Source: JAJPKK01 sp963802745 (GTDB lineage: Bacteria; Pseudomonadota; Alphaproteobacteria; Rhizobiales; Xanthobacteraceae). From it: a DNA stretch of 64,000 nt. A program made the translations under genes and the position numbers. Numbering within the stretch: position 1 is the stretch's first letter; each line of letters begins with the position of its first letter. The notes under the pieces were generated by a model. That model ran no database searches. It was not told the DNA's origin and worked only from the letters and a program-made list of their open reading frames with translations. Shown in pieces: positions 33,382 through 42,210 of this stretch. The DNA lies in NCBI GenBank assembly GCA_963802745.1, contig CAWDKL010000062.1, positions 16,805 through 80,804 on the forward strand, written 5' to 3'.

Positions 33382-36180
33382 TCACTTCCCGGCTTTGGCG
33401 CGGCTGGCAGCGGGCGGCTTTTTTGCGGCCGATTTTGTTGCGGCAGACGGCTTGTCCTTTGGTTTGGCGGCGGCTGCCGGCTTTCGGGTCGCGCCGGCGG
33501 ATGCCGGTTTCTTCGCCGTGGACTTAGCGGACAACGTCTTGCCTTTGGTTTTCGCGGCATCCGCCTCGCCATAGTCCGCGGCCGCGGCCTTGCCGGCCTT
33601 CTTCTTCGCCGCCGCCCCGCCGGCCGGTTTGGCCGTCTTGCCGCGCCGGGCACCGCGCCCCTCGCCGCCCTGCGCGGCGCGGGCCGCGAGCAGCGCCAGC
33701 GCTTCATCCAGCGTGATGGTCTCCGGCGGCTTGTCTTTCGGCAGCGTGGCGTTGATGCCGTCGTGGCTCACATAGGGGCCGTAGCGGCCGGCCTTCACCA
33801 GCACCGCCCCGCCTTTTTCGGGGTGATCGCCGAGCGAACGGCCCGGATCGGCGCCGAACCGCGCGCGGGGGCCCTTGGCAACCTTGTCGGCGATCAGCGC
33901 CACCGCGCGGTTGAGGCCGATGTTGAGCACGTCGTCGCCCGGTTCCAGATTGGCGTAGGTCTTGCCGTGCTGCACATAGGTGCCGAACCGGCCGATGCCG
34001 GCCCGGATCGGCTCGCCGTCCTCGGGGTGCGGCCCCACCTCGCGCGGCAGCGACAGCAGTTTCAGCGCCATCTCCAGATCGACGGCGGCCGCTTCCGTGC
34101 CGCGCGGCAGGCCGGCGCGCTTTGGCTTTTCGCCCTCCGCTCCCGCGCCGAGCTGCACATAGGGACCGAATCGCCCGGCCCGCAGGCTGACTTCGAGGCC
34201 GGAGTCCGGATCGATGCCGAGCACGCGCGTGCCGGTGTCCTCGGCGCCGTCGGCCGCGGCGGCCGAGAACGGACGCGTGTTGCGGCATTCCGGATAATTC
34301 GAGCAGCCGATGAAGGCGCCGAACTTGCCGAGTTTTAACGACAGCCGCCCGTTGCCGCACACGGCACACAGGCGCGGATCGGTGCCGTCCGGCCGCGGCG
34401 GAAAGATATGCGGCGCCAGCATCTCGTCGAGGGCTTCGATGACCTGGCCGATGCGCAGGTCCTTGATCTCATCGACCGCTGCGGTGAATCCCTGCCAGAA
34501 TTTGCGCAGCAAGTCGTGCCATTCCAGCTCGTTGTTGGAGACGAGGTCGAGTTGCTCTTCGAGGTCGGCGGTGAAATCATATTCGACATAGCGGGCGAAA
34601 AAGCTTTCCAGGAACGCCACCACGATGCGTCCGCGGTCCTCCGGCACCAGCCGCTTCTTCTCGATGCGCACATAGCTGCGGTCCTGCAGCACCTGCAGGA
34701 TCGAGGCATAGGTGGACGGCCGGCCGATGCCGAGCTCCTCCATGCGCTTGACCAGCGAGGCCTCCGAATAGCGCGGCGGCGGCTCGGTGAAATGCTGCGT
34801 CGCCGCGATCGCCTTCTTGGTCAGCGGTTCGCCGGCCGTCATGGCGGGCAGGCGTTTGCCCTCCTCGTCCTCCGGGTCGTCGTCGCGGCCTTCCTGATAG
34901 AGGGTAAGAAATCCGTCGAACTTGATTACGGTGCCGGTGGCGCGCAGTTCGAGGAGCCGCTTGGCCACCCGTGCCTCGATGTCCACGGTGGTGCGCTCGA
35001 GCTCGGCGGATTCCATCTGCGAGGCGACCGCACGCTGCCAGATCAGCTCGTAAAGCCGCGCCTGATCGGCATCGAGATGGCGCTTGGCGTCTTGCGGGCG
35101 GAGCGTCGGGTCGGTCGGGCGGATCGCCTCGTGGGCCTCCTGCGCGTTCTTGGCCTTGACTTGATAGCGGCGGGGGGCATCGGGCAGATAGTTTTGGCCG
35201 TACACCGATCCGATCATATTGCGGATGGCGGCGATGGCTTCGTCGGCGATCTGCACGCCGTCGGTACGCATATAGGTGATCAGGCCGACGGTCTCGCCGT
35301 CCATATCGACGCCCTCGTAAAGGCGTTGGGCGATCCGCATGGTGTGGGCCGGCGCGAAGCCGAGCTTGCGGCTCGCCTCCTGCTGCAGCGTCGAGGTGGT
35401 GAACGGCGGATACGGGTTGCGCTTGCCGGGCTTAGCCTCGACGGATTTGACCGTGAATGCCGCGGTTTCCAGTGCCTGCTTGAAGGCCGCCGCATCCGCG
35501 CCGGTACCAATATCGAGCCGCTGGATCTTTTGGCCATCGGCGCCGACGAGCCGCGCTTCAAAAGTTTCGGCACGCGGAGTGGCGAGCGTCGCCACCAGCG
35601 ACCAGTATTCGCGGGCGACGAATTTCTCGATCTCCAGCTCGCGGTCGCATACGAGCCGCAGCGCCACCGACTGCACCCGCCCGGCCGAGCGCGAGCCCGG
35701 CAGCTTGCGCCACAGCACCGGCGACAGCGTGAACCCGACCAGGTAATCGAGCGCCCGGCGGGCCAGATAGGCATCCACCAGCGGCTGGTCGATCGCGCGG
35801 GGATGTTGCATCGCCTCGGTGACGGCCTTCTTGGTGATGGCGTTGAACACCACGCGCTCGACCGTCTGGCCCTTGATGGCGCGCTTTTGCTTCAGCGCCT
35901 CCAGCACATGCCAGGAAATCGCCTCGCCCTCGCGGTCCGGGTCGGTGGCGAGGATCAGCGTGCTAGCGTCCTTCACGGCGCTGGCGATGTCGTTGATGCG
36001 CTTCGCCGCCTTGGGCTCGACCTCCCAGATCATGCGGAAATTGTCTTCCGGATCGACCGATCCATCCTTGGGCGGCAGGTCGCGCACATGGCCGAACGAG
36101 GCCAGCACCTCGTAGCCGCGGCCCAGATAGGCGTTGATGGTCTTGGCCTTGGCGGGTGATTCGACGACAACGATCTTCAT
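33382..36180 (-). CDS. topA: DNA topoisomerase I
   Basis: The product has 932 residues, a full-length type IA topoisomerase that relaxes negative supercoils in the nucleoid. The TOPRIM domain begins MKIVVVESPAKAKTINAYLG, with FGHVRDLPPKDGSV and ATDPDREGEAISWHVLEAL. The active-site tyrosine is in GLITYMRTDGVQ near residue 302. One cysteine cluster (CAVCGNG ... CSNYPEC near residue 615) and repeated RFGxYV/GRYGPYV modules follow, as in alphaproteobacterial enzymes. The last ~90 residues are a Lys/Ala/Pro-rich basic tail that probably adds DNA affinity. The frame is uninterrupted, unlike rnr next to it. Confidence 0.97.
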   Translation of the reverse strand: MKIVVVESPAKAKTINAYLGRGYEVLASFGHVRDLPPKDGSVDPEDNFRMIWEVEPKAAKRINDIASAVKDASTLILATDPDREGEAISWHVLEALKQKRAIKGQTVERVVFNAITKKAVTEAMQHPRAIDQPLVDAYLARRALDYLVGFTLSPVLWRKLPGSRSAGRVQSVALRLVCDRELEIEKFVAREYWSLVATLATPRAETFEARLVGADGQKIQRLDIGTGADAAAFKQALETAAFTVKSVEAKPGKRNPYPPFTTSTLQQEASRKLGFAPAHTMRIAQRLYEGVDMDGETVGLITYMRTDGVQIADEAIAAIRNMIGSVYGQNYLPDAPRRYQVKAKNAQEAHEAIRPTDPTLRPQDAKRHLDADQARLYELIWQRAVASQMESAELERTTVDIEARVAKRLLELRATGTVIKFDGFLTLYQEGRDDDPEDEEGKRLPAMTAGEPLTKKAIAATQHFTEPPPRYSEASLVKRMEELGIGRPSTYASILQVLQDRSYVRIEKKRLVPEDRGRIVVAFLESFFARYVEYDFTADLEEQLDLVSNNELEWHDLLRKFWQGFTAAVDEIKDLRIGQVIEALDEMLAPHIFPPRPDGTDPRLCAVCGNGRLSLKLGKFGAFIGCSNYPECRNTRPFSAAAADGAEDTGTRVLGIDPDSGLEVSLRAGRFGPYVQLGAGAEGEKPKRAGLPRGTEAAAVDLEMALKLLSLPREVGPHPEDGEPIRAGIGRFGTYVQHGKTYANLEPGDDVLNIGLNRAVALIADKVAKGPRARFGADPGRSLGDHPEKGGAVLVKAGRYGPYVSHDGINATLPKDKPPETITLDEALALLAARAAQGGEGRGARRGKTAKPAGGAAAKKKAGKAAAADYGEADAAKTKGKTLSAKSTAKKPASAGATRKPAAAAKPKDKPSAATKSAAKKPPAASRAKAGK

Positions 36181-36549
36181 GGAGGCCCAATTGTTTTAAG
36201 CTTCGTGGCGCTAGAACGCGCGGAGCCGGCCGAGCGGGCCGGGAGGGGGAAAATGGGTAAACGAGGCGCTTCTGTCAAATGGCACCGGTGGCGTAGGTAA
36301 TAAGACAGAGGCGCGGAGTAGCTATGCCTGGTTCCGGGCTACAGGGCTGATCGGCACGCGCATGGATATGGCGGGGTCAATCGCATGGGCTCGGTATCGC
36401 ATATGCGCTTCGTCTTTAAGTTTATCTGGCGTTGCGCGCAATTCAACCAAAACGCGAGTTGCGCCACGAAACCGGTCGATGCTTTCCTGCGCTTCGAGAC
36501 TACGTGCAGAAGGATTCCGGGACGGGCTGTGGTTTGCTGATCTGCCGCG
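36181..36549. other. Intergenic region upstream of topA and of the HlyD remnant
   Basis: This stretch contains the topA upstream region at its left end. From roughly 36440 onward weak matches to the coiled-coil part of HlyD begin (QQDRQSGLEAE in one frame), so part of it may be eroded hlyD sequence. No intact gene was recognised. Confidence 0.35.
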
Positions 36550-37237
36550 ACAGCAAGACCGACAATCGGGGCTGGAGGCCGAAGTAACGCGCCCCTGGAA
36601 GCCGAGCGACGGCTAAATTCAGGGCTGGCGAGCAGAAAACTCCCAAAAGCTTGGCAAAGCCAATGGCAGGATCAACGATGCGGGGACCCGTTGAACAAGG
36701 CCAAATTGCGCCGGCAGCTGGTGCAGTTGCCCAAGCGAACGCGACGCCATTGCGCACTCGGTCGCTAAGGTGTCCGTCGGTGTCGGTTGGTTTCGTGTTG
36801 CAATCGGGCCAGCAATTCATTACGCTTATTTTGGCCGACGCACGGCTCGAAATCGAGAGCAATATTGTCGGTCGGGATACCGGCTTCGTGCATGTCGGCG
36901 ACCCGTGGTGATCAAGTTCGCAACCTTCCCGTATGCGCAATACGGCATGGCGGAGGGCACCGGCCGGACCGTCAACCCGAACAGCTTTACCGTCCAGGAC
37001 GAGGCCGCCTCCCGACGGGCGCGCTGCCGGCTACGGCTTCGGAGTTCTTGCTATCGTACCTTGATTACCATCGACCGGGTCGCGCTGCACGCACGATGTT
37101 CCCGTGGTTCCCGTCGGATTTCACATGATTCCCGGGATGTAGCTGGCGGCCGACATTAGGGTGGGAAACGGACTGTGCTGAGGTACCTGCTCGGAATGGT
37201 GGTATCAATCGGCCGCGAAGCGATGCGCGAACCGTGA
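36550..37237 (+). pseudogene. Decayed HlyD-type membrane-fusion protein gene
   Basis: Pieces of a type I secretion adaptor can be read in order in different frames: LEAERRLNSGLA and LNKAKLRRQLVQLP (coiled coil), then ERDAIAHSVAKVSVG, then LQSGQQFITLILADARLEIE with NIVGRDTGFVHVGDP, then VVIKFATFPYAQYGMAEGT, then SEFLLSYLDY/CYRTLITIDRVAL and finally LRYLLGMVVSIGREAMREP with a TGA at 37237. These are the conserved C-terminal blocks of HlyD proteins. At least four frame changes make it nonfunctional. It lies 37 bases before the SEL1-repeat gene and formerly belonged to the same transcription unit. Confidence 0.8.
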
Positions 37238-37274
37238 CCGGCTGAACTGTTTTTGCAATGCGGGCGTCAGGCGC

Positions 37275-39221
37275 ATGGGTATCATCGATCGTCTGATTGG
37301 GCTCGCTTCGCCGGCCGCCGCGTTGCGTCGTGCGATCCGACTGAACGAAGTCGGCAGAAGCGTTGAGGCCTTTCGGCTCCTCGCTCGGGCCGCCAAGGCC
37401 GGTATTGTCGATGCCGAGTATCGGGTCGGCCGATCCTATCTCGAAGGAATTGGGGTTCCGCCCAGTCGTGCCGAAGGTGCGCGGTGGCTGCGGCAGGCGG
37501 CAACGCATGGCTGCGTCGAAGCTCAAGTATTGCTCTGCGGGCTGTATTTGCAGGGTCTGATCAACCCGGAGAGCGAAGATTCGACAGAGCGCCGCGACGG
37601 GGCCGATCGTCTGTTCGCACCCGACGCACCCGCCGAAGATTTTGCATCGGCCATCAAATGGGCGCGCCTCGCTGCGTCGGGTGGTTCCGCCGAAGGTCAA
37701 GCGCTGCTTGCCTACATCCTGACTTACGGTCCGGAGAACATGCGCAATCTGGAGGAGGCGCATCAATGGTACGAGCATTCCGCGGCCGCAGGCTGTCCAC
37801 AGGGTAACCTTGGCTACGCCTTATCGCTGGCACGCCGGGCGACGGACGCGGACCAACGCAGCCAAGTCCTCGATCCGCTGCGCCGTGCCGCTGCCGCCGA
37901 GCTTCCAACCGCGATTTATCTGCTCGGCGTGCTGACCGAGGAAGGATGGGGAACGGCGCCGGATCTGGTTCGCGCCACGGAGCTTTACCTGGACGCGGCC
38001 CAGCGAGGACAACGGTCCGCTCAGCTCAAATTAGGGGCGGCCCTGGTTGAAGGCCGTGGAGTCGCACAGGACCTGGTCGCCGGCGAAACGTGGTTGCGCC
38101 GCGCCGCGCTCGCCGGTGAACCGCAGGCGGCCGCCCTGGTGGGCGATCTGTATGTTCGAAACGGGCCATTGCCGCCAAATTATCCCGAGGCGGCAAATTG
38201 GTATCGACGTGCGGCCGAGGTAGGGCATCAAACGGCTGCGCGTTCTCTGGGCTTACTTTACCTCACGGGTGCCGGCGTGGCACAAGATACCGAGGAAGCC
38301 ACGCGGTGGTTGCGCGTGTCCGCGGAGGCCGGTAACCCCGCATCGCAGGTGGACCTGGCCAACCTTGTGCTGGAAGGACGCGGCGGCGATGATGATCCGG
38401 CGCGGGTAGCGAGATGGTTCGAGCGCTCGGCCGCGTCCGGCGATCTTTTGGCGGCGTTCAATATCGGGATTTGTCTCGCCACCGGTGTCGGCGTAGAGCG
38501 CGATGATCAGCAGGCGGCGCAATGGCTGCGTCGCGCCGCCGAGGGGGTGGTGGACGCGCAGTTCATGTTGGGGCGCATGCTTGCCGACGGGCGTGGTTTG
38601 GCTCCCGACCTCGCGGGGGCGCGGGAATGGTTCGCCCGCGCGGCCGAAGCCGGCATGACAGACGCGCAGGTCGCGCTCGCGGAGATGATGTTGAATGGCC
38701 GCGGCGGCGCGCGATCCCTCGCCCGCGCACGCGAATTGTTCGAAGCGGCCGCTGCGGCGGGTCATACCGGTGCCATGTTTGCGCTTGGCGCGCTGCATGG
38801 GGGCGGCTATGATTTACCGTTGGATCGGCAGGTCGCTCAAAACTGGTTCCGTGCCGCCGCGGAATGCGGTCATGGCCAGGCTCAGTTGATGCTCGGGCGC
38901 TACCTCGCCGCCGGGGTCGCGGGCGAGCGCAATCCCGTCGAAGCGGAGCGCTGGTTGGAGCGGGCCGCCGCGCAGGGCGTCGCCGAAGCCGAGGCCGATC
39001 TTGCGGCGCTTCTTACCGTTGCGGATCCGCATATAGAATATATCGAACTCATAGTCACGCTCAAACGCTCAAACGCTTGTCGTGATCGGTGCTTTGCGAA
39101 ATTGTTTCAACTCGGCAAAATTCTTCAATCCACGCGAAAGTTTATGAAGAATCCGACGCATCGAATCCCACAAACGCGGCGAAATTTTCGACCGGTTCAC
39201 GCGGGGCGCGCCACTGGTTGA
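37275..39221 (+). CDS. SEL1-repeat protein linked to a former type I secretion locus
   Basis: The product has up to 648 residues. From about residue 40 it consists of ~14 SEL1/TPR-like repeats with the pattern A-x-x-x-G-x-x-x-A-x-x-x-L-G-x-x-Y-x-x-G-x-G-V (e.g. YRVGRSYLEGIGVPPSRAEG, ARSLGLYLTGAGVAQDTEEA-like segments, FMLGRMLADGRGLAPDLAGA). Such repeats form an alpha-solenoid for protein-protein contacts. No signal peptide or membrane segment is visible. The last ~60 residues after DLAALL are unlike the repeats and overlap the convergent nitroreductase gene, so the true end may be earlier, altered by a shift near 39010. The hlyD remnant upstream suggests a helper role for an exported substrate. 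Confidence 0.85.
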   Translation: MGIIDRLIGLASPAAALRRAIRLNEVGRSVEAFRLLARAAKAGIVDAEYRVGRSYLEGIGVPPSRAEGARWLRQAATHGCVEAQVLLCGLYLQGLINPESEDSTERRDGADRLFAPDAPAEDFASAIKWARLAASGGSAEGQALLAYILTYGPENMRNLEEAHQWYEHSAAAGCPQGNLGYALSLARRATDADQRSQVLDPLRRAAAAELPTAIYLLGVLTEEGWGTAPDLVRATELYLDAAQRGQRSAQLKLGAALVEGRGVAQDLVAGETWLRRAALAGEPQAAALVGDLYVRNGPLPPNYPEAANWYRRAAEVGHQTAARSLGLLYLTGAGVAQDTEEATRWLRVSAEAGNPASQVDLANLVLEGRGGDDDPARVARWFERSAASGDLLAAFNIGICLATGVGVERDDQQAAQWLRRAAEGVVDAQFMLGRMLADGRGLAPDLAGAREWFARAAEAGMTDAQVALAEMMLNGRGGARSLARARELFEAAAAAGHTGAMFALGALHGGGYDLPLDRQVAQNWFRAAAECGHGQAQLMLGRYLAAGVAGERNPVEAERWLERAAAQGVAEAEADLAALLTVADPHIEYIELIVTLKRSNACRDRCFAKLFQLGKILQSTRKFMKNPTHRIPQTRRNFRPVHAGRATG

Positions 39222-39831
39222 TCGGGGCAGCCGGGTCGGCATGGCCGAGCGCCATGCCGCAGAACAGCATGTGCTCGTCCGGTAGGCCGAGAAATTCCGT
39301 CACGGTGCGGTGCCAATGGGTCCATGCCTCGATGCTGCAGGTGTGGAGCCCCTCGCCGCGGGCCAGCAGCATGACGGTTTGCACGAACATGCCGAGGTCC
39401 GCCCATTGCGGCGGCCCCATGGTGCGGTCGAGCGAGAAAAATAACCCTACCGGCGCATCGAAGAATTCGAAATTGCGCGCGTATTGACGATAGCGTCCCG
39501 GCCGGTCCTCGCGCGCAATCCCGATAGCGCGATAGAGAGCCGCGCCGACTTCGTGGCGGCGGGCGTGATAGGGCTCCCGCAGCGGCTCCGGGTATACTTG
39601 GTATTCGGCCCCTTCGCCGCGCGGATTCTTGGGCGCATGTGGACGAATGCGAGCCTTCAGGTTTTCGAGCGGAGCGCCGGCGAGCGCATGAACCCGCCAG
39701 GGCTGAATGTTGCCGCCGGACGGCGCCCGCGCGGCGCGGCTCAAAATATCGCGCACGGTCGCCAGCGGCACCGGCGTCGGCAGGAAGGCCCGGCAGCTGA
39801 ACCGCGAGGCGACGGCGTCTCGGACATCCAT
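39142..39831 (-). CDS. Nitroreductase-family flavoprotein
   Basis: The product has 229 residues from the ATG at 39831; the frame is open further upstream but that part is not family-like. RDAVASRFSCRAFLPTPVPL, ILSRAARAPSGGNIQPWRVH (FMN-binding SGGNxQPW), ADLGMFVQTVMLLARGEGL and LFCGMALGHADPAAPINQWR are typical nitroreductase blocks. The family reduces nitro-aromatics, quinones or enones with NAD(P)H on a dimeric FMN enzyme. The 3' end overlaps the convergent SEL1 gene by 80 bases as annotated, probably because the SEL1 end is too long. The Uma2 gene lies 53 bases upstream on the same strand. Confidence 0.88.
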   Translation of the reverse strand: MDVRDAVASRFSCRAFLPTPVPLATVRDILSRAARAPSGGNIQPWRVHALAGAPLENLKARIRPHAPKNPRGEGAEYQVYPEPLREPYHARRHEVGAALYRAIGIAREDRPGRYRQYARNFEFFDAPVGLFFSLDRTMGPPQWADLGMFVQTVMLLARGEGLHTCSIEAWTHWHRTVTEFLGLPDEHMLFCGMALGHADPAAPINQWRAPREPVENFAAFVGFDASDSS

Positions 39832-39884
39832 GATGGCGACCTGCGTAACCCTGCCGCTGACGGCCGGCACAGACCGCAGACCCG

Positions 39885-40471
39885 TCAAAATCTTACATCG
39901 AAATAGATTTGGCCGAGGCCGATCGCGAACGCAACCGCGTCGAGCGCGAGCACCTGCTCGGGCGTGGTGAGCGCGTTGCGCCGCCAGCCTTCGGTAGTGC
40001 GCAATGGTGCTCCACACGCATCTGATCCGAATAGGCCAGGACGATATGACGAACCGTCGGCATCTCCTTATAGAAACGCAGCTTGCGGCCGCGATCAAGG
40101 TCGATCGTGGACGGCGACAGCACTTCAACGATGACGATCGGATCGGTGACGTAGGTCTTGTTGCCCGGTTGTTCCCCCGTTTGGCCGCATCGCACCAGCA
40201 CGTCGGGCCGGTAAGAATTTCCGGCACCAAAATCGTCGCTCAACTGGACGCGCATGCCGCCCTGGTAGGTGCGGCAGCCGCGCCGGTCCATCGCAAGTTT
40301 CAGCGGCGCACCGATGTTGGCGGCAATCTGTTCGTGCGTCTCGGTCGGGTTGACCATCATGGCGAGTTCGCCGTCGATGAGTTCGTAGGCATCTTCGGTC
40401 GCTGCCGCGACGACGAAGGCGTCGAAATCCGCAAGCGTCAAGCGGCGGATGTCTTCCACGACCGGTGCCAT
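39885..40471 (-). CDS. Uma2-family (DUF820) putative endonuclease, frameshifted
   Basis: The start ATG at 40471 follows GGAGGAATT. The first frame reads RRLTLADFDAFVVAAATEDA, YELIDGELAMMVNPTETHEQ, then SYRPDVLVRCGQ and TDPIVIVEVLSPSTIDLDRG with KLRFYKEMPTVRHIVLAYSD; the acidic PDVLV, VEVLSPST pattern is that of the PD-(D/E)XK Uma2 fold. After VEHH the reading breaks. The next frame reads RTTEGWRRNALTTPEQVLAL and IGLGQIYFDVRF with a stop at 39885, so one base is missing near 40010. Corrected length is 195 residues. The family is widespread, with no settled function. Confidence 0.8.
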
Positions 40472-40573
40472 AGGATCCCAATTCCTCCAAAGGCGGCTAA
40501 CAAATCGAAGCCCATCTGATATCAGTCTATCCCCAATCCGCTCCGGCGGCACGCCCCCTCGATCGGCCGGCAA

Positions 40574-42157
40574 TCAGCCGCCCGGCCCCCGCAAGGGGCG
40601 TTCCTCCATCGCGACCAGCGCCACGAGCGACACCACGAGAAAGCCCCCGGCGACGGCGAACACCCAGCCGAACACGTGGGCGAGATCGGTCCCCGCCGCG
40701 CCGGCGGCCTCGATGAGCAGATCGGCGCCGTGGCCGCGTTGCGGCGTGACCCCGAAGCCCGCCAGCACGACCGCGCCGAGCACCGCGACTTCGAAGGCGC
40801 TGGCCAGCGCGCGGAAAAAATTCATGACCCCTGTCACGGTGCCGACTTGGTGGACGGGCACGGCGTTCTGGACGCACACGGTCGAGATCGGATAGGTGCT
40901 GCCGCAGCCGAAGCTGACGATCGTCAGCGCCGTGATCGCGAGCCACAATGGTGCCGCCGGCCACCAGGCCACCACCGCGATGGCGCCGATCGCGACGGCG
41001 ACCGCCGCGATCGGTAACCGCTTGTAATGCCGCATCTGCGACAGCGCCCGGCCCGCCATGATGGAGCCCGGTGTGGACATTACCACGAGGGGAATGAGAG
41101 CCAGCCCCGAGGCGCTCACCGACAGCTCGTGCACGAGCTGGAAATACAGCGGCAGATAGACGGTCAGTGCTATCGACACGCCGACCGCGCATGAACTGGC
41201 CAGCGTTCCCGCCACGACCACCGGGTTTGCGAGGATCGGCAGCGGCAGAAAAGGCTCCGCCGCGCGGGTCAGTTGCCGGACGAACATCAACGCGAAAACG
41301 CTGGAAACCGCCAACAGCAACGCAATTTCACCGGACAGCCAGGGATAGCGGGTGCCGCCCCAGGTCAGCGCGAGCAGCAACGTCACGGCGGACGCCACGA
41401 TCAGCACGGCACCCATCAGGTCGAGCCGATGCTTGCGGTCGTGCCGCGGCAGGCGCTTGAGGACGGCATAGCTCATCCCCGCCCCGGTGATGCCGAGCGG
41501 CACGTTGAGCCAAAAGATCAGCGACCAATGCAGATGACCGGCGATCAGCCCGCCGAGCGTCGGTCCGGCGATGCCGGCGCCGATCCAGATGACGCCGATA
41601 TAGGCCTGGTAGCGGCCGCGCTCGCGCGGCGTGATGGCATCGGCGATAATGATTTGCGCGAGCGGCATGATACCGCCGCCGCCGATGCCCTGTAGGGCGC
41701 GGCCAAGGTTGAGCACAAGGATGTTGCCGGCGAGCGCACACATCACCGAGCCCGCCGTGAATAGCCCGATGGCGGCCAGCATCATGGCGCTCCTGCCATG
41801 AATGTCGGACAATTTGCCATAGAGGGGCGCAACCGCGGTTGACGTCAGCAGATAGGCATTGATAACCCAGGGTAAATTCTCGAAATCGCCGAAATCGCGG
41901 CCGATGGTAGGCAGCGCCGTCGCTACGATCGTCTGGTTCAGCGCGGCCAGGAACATGGCAAGGCCGATACCGAAAATGATCCGCCGCACTTCCGCGTGGT
42001 CAAGCGGAGGTGGCGGCGGCTCAGGATACGGTGGAGACCGCCGCCGGGGCCAGGCGGCGTCCGGCGGCGCCGCGTCCGCCGAGGCGTCTTGGGCCGAGGC
42101 GTCTTGGGCTAACGTGTCATGCGCCGACACGAACGGCTCGTTCTCGCGCTCGCTCAT
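40574..42157 (-). CDS. DHA2-family multidrug MFS exporter (EmrB/QacA type)
   Basis: The product has 527 residues with about 14 predicted membrane segments, starting after a ~50-residue polar N-terminus. IFGIGLAMFLAALNQTIVAT with ALPTIGRDFGDFENLPWVIN is the first segment pair of DHA2 exporters, and PLYGKLSDIHGRSAMMLAAI is the loop 2-3 MFS motif. LQGIGGGGIMPLAQIIIADA is the G-rich segment in TM5. These proteins expel lipophilic or cationic drugs or toxic metabolites using the proton gradient. The gene is next to a close paralogue (42211-43785) in the same orientation. Confidence 0.92.
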   Translation of the reverse strand: MSERENEPFVSAHDTLAQDASAQDASADAAPPDAAWPRRRSPPYPEPPPPPLDHAEVRRIIFGIGLAMFLAALNQTIVATALPTIGRDFGDFENLPWVINAYLLTSTAVAPLYGKLSDIHGRSAMMLAAIGLFTAGSVMCALAGNILVLNLGRALQGIGGGGIMPLAQIIIADAITPRERGRYQAYIGVIWIGAGIAGPTLGGLIAGHLHWSLIFWLNVPLGITGAGMSYAVLKRLPRHDRKHRLDLMGAVLIVASAVTLLLALTWGGTRYPWLSGEIALLLAVSSVFALMFVRQLTRAAEPFLPLPILANPVVVAGTLASSCAVGVSIALTVYLPLYFQLVHELSVSASGLALIPLVVMSTPGSIMAGRALSQMRHYKRLPIAAVAVAIGAIAVVAWWPAAPLWLAITALTIVSFGCGSTYPISTVCVQNAVPVHQVGTVTGVMNFFRALASAFEVAVLGAVVLAGFGVTPQRGHGADLLIEAAGAAGTDLAHVFGWVFAVAGGFLVVSLVALVAMEERPLRGPGG

Positions 42158-42210
42158 GCGCAGCGTCCGGCCGTTTCGGGGTGCCGCCGCGGCGTGGTCA
42201 TACCGGCTCC

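Noticed and set aside
34408..36159. Plus-strand open frame of 583 codons
   Set aside because: It is antisense to topA along nearly its whole length, with no domain. TopA is certain.
39831..40230. N-terminal extension of the nitroreductase
   Set aside because: The upstream residues overlap the Uma2 gene and look unlike the family; the nitroreductase pattern begins at the ATG at 39831.
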